From: Pyrococcus horikoshii OT3 | GTDB lineage: Archaea; Methanobacteriota_B; Thermococci; Thermococcales; Thermococcaceae | Direction of reading: 5' to 3' | Length of the DNA: 64,000 nucleotides | Assembly: GCF_000011105.1 (NCBI RefSeq) | Contig: NC_000961.1 | Location: forward strand, 978,662 to 1,042,661 | Shown: piece after piece, positions 59,113 through 64,000 of the stretch | Layout of the letters: every line of letters starts with the position of its first letter | How positions within the stretch are numbered: the first letter of the stretch is position 1 | Program-made: the position numbers and the translations under genes | Notes under the pieces: generated by a model | The model's input: only the letters and a program-made list of their open reading frames with translations | What the model was told of the DNA's origin: nothing | The model's database searches: none

Positions 59113-60474
59113 ATGAGAGAGATAAGAATCCCTAAGGCATTGACCTTGCTGTTTATAGTTTATATGGTAGTGTTTGGGAGTTATTCTGTTCTAAAATGTT
59201 TGACATTTAGGATACAAGCTTATGATACTGGAATTTACATGCAGAGTCTCTGGACAGCTGCTGAAGGAAAGTTATTCTATAATACTCCTGAAGCCCAAGG
59301 GCTTGGATGGGAGCTTCCTTCATCGAGTCATTTTGGTGTTCATTTCCAACCAATCTTATTTTTCCTAATCCCAATATACAAGCTCTTCCCATATCCAGAA
59401 ACCCTGCTCTTGCTAGAGACCCTTGCAATGGCAATTGCCATCTTCCCCTTGTATGCCCTTGCTTACGAGATTTTGAATGACGAAAGAAAGTCTCTTTTAA
59501 TTTCTTTACTTTACTTAATGAACCCTGCAATCCACGGGATTAATAGATACGATTTCCATCCAGTAGCTTTTGCTATCCCACCTATTTTCCTGCTTATGTA
59601 TTATTGGGTTAAAGGAGAGTACAAAAAGGGATTTCTAATTTCAATTCTCGTTCTCCTGGTAAAAGAAGATGCTGGACTCATATTAATTTCCCTTGGAATA
59701 GCTTTCACTCTTCAGAATATCGCTAACGTTAACTTTTTAGGAATAATAAAAAGGAACATCAAGAACATTAACTTAATGCTCCTCGGAATGTTGTGGATTA
59801 CACTTTCTGTCTTTGTTATAATACCTTTCTTTGGCAAACACAGTTACAGTTATCACTTTTATTCTCTCCAAGTGCACTTTCCCAACCTTGCATTGTGGAT
59901 GATTACAATTAACTTGATGGCTTTTGCCTTCTTGCCACTACTAAAACCGAAATTACTACTTGCAACTCTACCCCTTTGGTTAGAGCTAATACTTTCACCA
60001 ATGTATGGAATGGTGAAGATAGGATATCACTACCCTTACATGCTAGTTCCAATGTTAGCCCTCATTTCAATTTACGCCTTGAAAGAAGTCAACATTTCTT
60101 CGAAAATTATTTTGGGGATAAGTCTTTCGTCTATGGTGCTGTTCTCGCCACTTATTAATTTAAGTAATTCTCCAGATGTGGCAGGTGCTCGCTATCACCA
60201 ACTTGTCAAAGATTACATTGAAAACAAGGAGAAATACAAATGCCTTCTGCAGGAGATACAGAAGTATAAGGACTTTAAGGGAAAGTTAGTTGTCCAGGAT
60301 AGAATATTCCCATACTTAGCAAGTAATGAGAACGTATACTTACTTAGGGGTGTTAATATTGAGGATTCCGATATAATCCTATTCTATCCAGGATTTCAAG
60401 ACTTATACTCTAAATACTATGCTCCAATAATACGAGATCTCAACAAGGCAATATTTCTCTGCTCTAACTCTTAG
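59113..60474 (+). CDS. DUF2079 polytopic membrane protein
   Basis: 453 residues with about eleven membrane segments. Typical DUF2079 features are QAYDTGIYMQSLW near residues 35-47, SSHFGVHFQPILFFLIPIYKLFP and YDFHPVAFAIPP. Like its two upstream neighbours it is GT-C-like and ends in a soluble segment. A 50-base gap separates it from the paralogue pair; probably one operon with the amidohydrolase. Confidence 0.8.
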   Translation: MREIRIPKALTLLFIVYMVVFGSYSVLKCLTFRIQAYDTGIYMQSLWTAAEGKLFYNTPEAQGLGWELPSSSHFGVHFQPILFFLIPIYKLFPYPETLLLLETLAMAIAIFPLYALAYEILNDERKSLLISLLYLMNPAIHGINRYDFHPVAFAIPPIFLLMYYWVKGEYKKGFLISILVLLVKEDAGLILISLGIAFTLQNIANVNFLGIIKRNIKNINLMLLGMLWITLSVFVIIPFFGKHSYSYHFYSLQVHFPNLALWMITINLMAFAFLPLLKPKLLLATLPLWLELILSPMYGMVKIGYHYPYMLVPMLALISIYALKEVNISSKIILGISLSSMVLFSPLINLSNSPDVAGARYHQLVKDYIENKEKYKCLLQEIQKYKDFKGKLVVQDRIFPYLASNENVYLLRGVNIEDSDIILFYPGFQDLYSKYYAPIIRDLNKAIFLCSNS

Positions 60475-60569
60475 AAGTTTGATGCTAAATTAAATGCACT
60501 AGTTGAATTTATTTGATCCTTTTACTTCTTAGAAAGGAGGCTGAGTTCATGAAGTTTATATGGAAGTGA

Positions 60570-60647
60570 TGGCGGGCCGGCCGGGATTTGAACCCGGGAC
60601 CTCCGCCTCCGGAGGGCGGCGTTCTATCCTGGCTAAACTACCGGCCC
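60570..60647 (-). tRNA. tRNA-Arg (CCG)
   Basis: A 78-base gene with CCA encoded (60570-60572). Acceptor stem GGGCCGG pairs with CCGGCCC. The anticodon stem CCGCC/GGCGG encloses CTCCGGA, giving anticodon CCG (60610-60612). T arm CCGGG-TTCAAAT-CCCGG. Discriminator base G73. No intron in the anticodon loop. A TATA-like sequence lies upstream on the minus strand within AT-rich 60650-60690. Confidence 0.97.
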
Positions 60648-60697
60648 TCCCGCACCTTTTTAATGTGATAAGGTTTAATTCATTATCGGTGGCATAA

Positions 60698-61495
60698 ATG
60701 GTTAGGGTTGCAGTTATAGGAGGTTCCGGTGTTTATGACTTCCCAGCCGAGAATAAGAGAGAATTAACCGTTGAAACTCCTTACGGGAAAGTCAACTTAA
60801 CAATTGGCCATGTTGCTGGGGAAGAGGTTGCGTTTCTTGCAAGACATGGAAAAGGACATTCAGTACCTCCTCACAAGGTAAACTATAGAGCAAATATATG
60901 GGCTCTTCATGAGCTTGGAGTTGAAAGGATTGTAGCAACTTCGGCTGTAGGGTCTTTAAATCCAAACATGAGACCAGGAGATTTTGTGATCTTAGATCAA
61001 CTAATAGACTTCACCGTTTCTAGGCCAAGAACATTTTACGATGGAGAGGAGAGTCCTCACGATAGAAAGTTTGTTGCTCATGTTGATTTTACTGAGCCTT
61101 ACTGTCCTGAGATAAGGAGGGCCCTAATTACGGCCGCAAAGGATCTATCCCTTCCATATCACCCAAAAGGAACATATGTCTGTACAGAAGGTCCAAGATT
61201 TGAAACAGCGGCAGAAATTAGGGCTTATCGTATTTTAGGTGGGGATGTCGTTGGAATGACTCAGTGCCCAGAGGCCGCTTTGGCGAGGGAGCTGGAAATG
61301 TGTTATGCAACTGTTGCTATAGTTACGAATTATGCTGCTGGTATTAGTGGGAAAAAATTAACACATGCTGAGGTCGTTGAGCTAATGAATAAAAAGACAA
61401 GAGAAATAACGGCCTTAATAACCAAGGCTATTCCCTTAATCCCCAAGGAGAGAAATTGTCCCTGTAAAGATGCCCTGAAAGGAGCTACTGGATAG
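60698..61495 (+). CDS. Purine nucleoside phosphorylase / methylthioadenosine phosphorylase family
   Basis: 265 residues. IGGSGVYDF at the N-terminus, LARHGKGHSVPPHKVNYRANIWAL, and VCTEGPRFETAAEI (phosphate and purine binding). The C-terminus carries CPC (Cys254-Pro-Cys256), the CXC disulfide motif described for the P. furiosus purine nucleoside phosphorylase of the same length. I favour PNP activity over MTA specificity on that basis, but the two overlap in this family. GGTGG precedes the ATG. Promoter probably shared in the gap with the divergent tRNA. Confidence 0.88.
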   Translation: MVRVAVIGGSGVYDFPAENKRELTVETPYGKVNLTIGHVAGEEVAFLARHGKGHSVPPHKVNYRANIWALHELGVERIVATSAVGSLNPNMRPGDFVILDQLIDFTVSRPRTFYDGEESPHDRKFVAHVDFTEPYCPEIRRALITAAKDLSLPYHPKGTYVCTEGPRFETAAEIRAYRILGGDVVGMTQCPEAALARELEMCYATVAIVTNYAAGISGKKLTHAEVVELMNKKTREITALITKAIPLIPKERNCPCKDALKGATG

Positions 61496-62152
61496 CTAAG
61501 TAAGATCTTCAATTGATATCTTTATCTCCTTTACTTTTGATTTTATGGACCATGCATCTTTGACAAATTTTATTATTAAAATGTCCCTTTCCTGATTTAA
61601 CATTAGAACTGAAGTTCCTATGTCTTCTAATGCTAAAAGGGGATTAGTAGGTATGTTTTCTATAATCTTCTTTTCAACGAAGTAGAAGGCAAGTCTATCT
61701 TTCCTGGTGCTATATTGTTTCATTGAAGCAAGAATTTCATAGGTTAAGACCCCCGTATCATCAAGTGTGAACAGTCTATCAACCCCAAAGATCATATCAA
61801 TGAAGTTTTCCTTTGAGGCAACCCTTGAAAACTCTGCAGTATATCGGGATATATAAATGGAAGGATCACTTTCAAGCTTGAGTCTGGAGACTACATTTCC
61901 TATGTCTTCAACTCCCCCGATCTTCATAACATTAACAGAAGAAAGGTCTAACTCCCTGTTCATGAGCTTAAGGTGCTTAATATATATGGGAAACGTGTCT
62001 AAAATATCTTCTATGAGAACTGGAAGTTTCTCCTGCTTAGCATATTCAAGGATATAAGATGTCAAAGCCTCAATTCCAAGTGGAGAATCGTTTTCAACCA
62101 ATATCGTCTCTCCGAACTTTTTACTTTTTAGAAATTCCTGTAAAATTATCAT
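61496..62152 (-). CDS. DUF257 protein
   Basis: A 218-residue soluble protein of the DUF257 family, which is nearly restricted to Thermococcales and has no known function. Features shared with its neighbour: FGETILVENDSPLG..., KIGGVEDIGNVVSRLKLESDPSIYI and a DRLFTLDDTGVLTYEIL segment. It has a RecA-like feel (KaiC/RadA-related) but no Walker A. Overlap ATGA with the upstream copy. Its stop touches the PNP stop (convergent). Confidence 0.82.
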   Translation of the reverse strand: MIILQEFLKSKKFGETILVENDSPLGIEALTSYILEYAKQEKLPVLIEDILDTFPIYIKHLKLMNRELDLSSVNVMKIGGVEDIGNVVSRLKLESDPSIYISRYTAEFSRVASKENFIDMIFGVDRLFTLDDTGVLTYEILASMKQYSTRKDRLAFYFVEKKIIENIPTNPLLALEDIGTSVLMLNQERDILIIKFVKDAWSIKSKVKEIKISIEDLT

Positions 62153-62814
62153 CTTTCTACCTCCAGCTCTAAACTTATTTCTTTTCCTATTAATCCTGGG
62201 TTTAGACTTTTTATTATCGTTAAATTTGCTGTTATAAAGTTTGGAACCGCCCTTATGATTGTCGTAGCCACCCTCATTAATTCCAGATATACCTGAGGAG
62301 GTAACACCTTCAATGAGTTTTCATTGACAATATAAAACGCCTTCCTCCTTTTATCGCCTAAAAAGCGTTGAATAGCAAGAACTAGAAGGTAAACTTCATG
62401 GGGAGAATTTAAGTATCTGAAAAGATCTTCAATCCCCAGTACTATATTTATGAACCTCTCGATTCTATGTTCCTTAAGAGATCTCTGAATATTCTCTGAG
62501 TACTCTTGAATATAAACTCTAGGGTCTGGATGCAGTCTAACCCTTGTAATAATTTTTCCTATATTCTGTCTTCCCCCTGTTTTTACTACGTATGCATCTT
62601 GAAAGTCCTCAGCGAATCCCAAAATCTTAAGGTTTCTCGAGACTATCGACAGTGCATCGAGGTTATCGTCAATTATAACGGGGATATTCCTTATTTTAGC
62701 ATGATTTAAGATCTTTAAGATGATAAACTCCCTTATATAGGATAGTCCGGGATAAAATAATATTGTAGTTTCCCCAAATTTTATCTCGTCGAGTAGTTCT
62801 TCAAACGTTAGCAT
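62149..62814 (-). CDS. DUF257 protein, first copy of a tandem pair
   Basis: 221 residues and similar to the downstream copy: FGETTILFYPGLSYIRE, VKTGGRQNIGKIITRVRLHPDPRVYI, and EDLFRYLNSPHEVYLLVL. Sequence divergence from the neighbour is high, so the duplication is old. The ATG lacks a clear ribosome binding site; a TATA-like TTTAAAATTTA near 62838-62848 fits a leaderless transcript. Confidence 0.82.
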   Translation of the reverse strand: MLTFEELLDEIKFGETTILFYPGLSYIREFIILKILNHAKIRNIPVIIDDNLDALSIVSRNLKILGFAEDFQDAYVVKTGGRQNIGKIITRVRLHPDPRVYIQEYSENIQRSLKEHRIERFINIVLGIEDLFRYLNSPHEVYLLVLAIQRFLGDKRRKAFYIVNENSLKVLPPQVYLELMRVATTIIRAVPNFITANLTIIKSLNPGLIGKEISLELEVER

Positions 62815-62860
62815 TCAAATTTCCCAAAAATAAATTTTAAAAAGAGCTTAAAAATGTAAT

Positions 62861-64000
62861 CTATGTTTCTCTGAATAGTCCATACTTTTTAGGATCATAG
62901 AAGGGTGGTGTAACTGTAACTGCTTTCTTTCTTTGTCCTCTTATTTCTACTTCAATTTCAATTCCTGGTTTTGCATACTCCTCTTTGACGAATGCTATCC
63001 CTATACCGACGTTTAGGAGTGGTGATAATGTTCCACTTGTAACTTCTCCTATCATTTCTCCATTTGCATACACCTTGTACCCTTCCCTTGGTATACCCTT
63101 GTCTATCATCTTAAAGTGAACTAGCTTTCTTCCCACTCCCCTTTCCTTCTGCTTTAGAAGGGCATCTTTCCCTATGAAATCCTTATCCCAGTATATCGCG
63201 AATTCTAAGTTGGCCTGGAGGGGTGTCACTTCATCTATATCGGTACTCAAGAGTTGCAACTCTTTAGTCTCGTTACCGTAGAGGGTGTAACCGGCCTCTA
63301 ATCTTAGCGTATCCCTTGCTCCAAGGCCGCATGGTTTTATTCCGTACTTCTTACCTTCCTCAAGTATTCTCTCCCAAACATGCAAGGCTTTTTCTGGTTC
63401 TCCCCTCTTACTTTCATCTGGATGGTAGGGGTTAGCATCCTCTATGTAAACTTCAAATCCGTTCTCTCCAGTATATCCGCTCCTTGAGAGTAGCATCTTT
63501 ATTCCGTCAAGCTCAACCCATCTAGCCTGGAACCACCACATCTCATTTATGTCAATTCCAAACAGGTCTTTAGCTAGATCTCTAGCTTTAGGTCCCTGAA
63601 CTGCAAACATAGCTATATCGTAGGTCTTTAGCTCTATTTCAAGATCGAGTTTTGTAAATTGTTCTATAGTTCTCTTTAGGTAAGTAAACCAGGCATAGAG
63701 CTTTTCGAAGGCATCTGAGTCACATATCATTAGGTATTCATTGTTACCCATGTTAAATACCAATGTTTCATCCTTTATTGCTCCTCTTTCATTGAGAACC
63801 AATGTATATGTACCACTAATAGCGGGAGGCTTGCTTATATCGTTTGTTGTTACATATTGTAGAAACTTTAAGGCATCTTTACCTCTAAATACTATTTCCC
63901 CCATGTGCGAAACGTCAAATATTCCAACAGCGTTTCTAACTGCAAGGTGCTCCTCCTTTATGCTTGAATACCATATTGGCATTTCCCATCCGGCAAATTC
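62861..64000 (-). CDS. gcvT: Glycine cleavage system T protein (aminomethyltransferase), 5' end cut by window
   Basis: Transfers the methylene unit of glycine to tetrahydrofolate. The open frame continues to the window end: bases 63983-64000 read EFAGWE directly before MPIW, so ATG 63982 is internal and about 21 N-terminal residues lie outside. The aminomethyltransferase motifs are [40 protein letters not shown] (folate site), and [14 protein letters not shown]-terminal barrel from about 300. The family's usual length is about 400. Confidence 0.95.
   Translation of the reverse strand, partial: EFAGWEMPIWYSSIKEEHLAVRNAVGIFDVSHMGEIVFRGKDALKFLQYVTTNDISKPPAISGTYTLVLNERGAIKDETLVFNMGNNEYLMICDSDAFEKLYAWFTYLKRTIEQFTKLDLEIELKTYDIAMFAVQGPKARDLAKDLFGIDINEMWWFQARWVELDGIKMLLSRSGYTGENGFEVYIEDANPYHPDESKRGEPEKALHVWERILEEGKKYGIKPCGLGARDTLRLEAGYTLYGNETKELQLLSTDIDEVTPLQANLEFAIYWDKDFIGKDALLKQKERGVGRKLVHFKMIDKGIPREGYKVYANGEMIGEVTSGTLSPLLNVGIGIAFVKEEYAKPGIEIEVEIRGQRKKAVTVTPPFYDPKKYGLFRET

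Noticed and set aside
60549-60569. Six-codon frame after GGAGG, ending at the tRNA-Arg 3' end.
   Set aside because: Too short to support; it probably arises by chance in the tRNA trailer.
61496-62814. DUF257 proteins as KaiC-type ATPases.
   Set aside because: There is no Walker A or B motif; only a general alpha/beta feel supports the idea.

Overview
The window is archaeal and almost certainly Pyrococcus, most likely P. horikoshii. The basis is an AT-rich hyperthermophile sequence, archaeal TATA boxes about 26 bases ahead of starts, GGTGAT-type ribosome binding sites, archaeal informational genes (aIF5B, S8e, L21e, Rpo4, archaeosine TGT, Dph2, GGGP synthase, the Thermococcales DUF257 family), and two inteins (in aIF5B and in Lhr) at the sites and lengths I recall for P. 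horikoshii. The Dph2 product (342 residues, Cys59) and the 582-residue TGT also fit P. horikoshii from memory; no search was run.

Layout. 1-7.9 kb: NAD kinase fragment, homoserine dehydrogenase, RNA m5C methyltransferase, a metallo-beta-lactamase-fold protein, a PspC membrane pair, and an oxygen-defence pair (superoxide reductase and flavodiiron protein). 8-15.1 kb: an amino-acid block. Aspartokinase, homoserine kinase and aspartate-semialdehyde dehydrogenase form one operon. The facing operon holds a PLP transsulfuration enzyme, a fused methylene-folate-reductase-like protein and two MetE-like halves. With the nearby homoserine dehydrogenase these cover aspartate to threonine precursor and to methionine. 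15.1-16.1 kb: an AT-rich leader and a 7-repeat CRISPR array without cas genes. 16.2-24.4 kb: intein-containing aIF5B, an ArsR/membrane/DUF4097/MFS operon and asparagine synthetase. 24.5-28.8 kb: S8e, Dph2, a TRAM protein, a ubiquitin-like modifier, a GH130-type protein and a CoA-binding protein. 28.8-32.9 kb: Lhr helicase with an intein. 33-43.9 kb: radical SAM, phosphodiesterase, FUN14, TGT, adenylate kinase, a KaiC/V4R protein, a PIN-ATPase-KH protein and GGGP synthase. 44-52.7 kb: Rpo4/L21e, PyrE, a thioredoxin-like lipoprotein, phosphate permease, HflX, methyltransferases and a thioesterase. 52.8-60.5 kb: an IorA-like oxidoreductase, an amidohydrolase and three polytopic glycosyltransferase-like proteins. 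60.5-64 kb: tRNA-Arg(CCG), a purine nucleoside/MTA phosphorylase, two DUF257 proteins and GcvT, cut by the window end.

The most interesting material is non-coding. (1) A nearly ideal single-hairpin H/ACA guide RNA lies on the + strand at about 28815-28873. It has its own TATA box, a 9-bp basal stem, an ACA box 14 nt from the pocket, and guide arms complementary to the conserved 23S rRNA segment around GACCG-UC-GUGAGA. It overlaps the 3' end of lhr in antisense. (2) A C/D-box guide RNA at about 34409-34467, with C, D', C' and D boxes, merges into the ribosome binding site of the phosphodiesterase gene. (3) A second, weaker C/D candidate lies between adk and tgtA and argues for a shorter TGT. 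(4) A hairpin sits at the predicted transcript 5' end of the TRAM gene and is fully paired only on the sense RNA.

Many start codons are moved here from the longest reading frame to the codon that follows a GGTGAT-like ribosome binding site by 4-8 nt. The reason is given in each entry.
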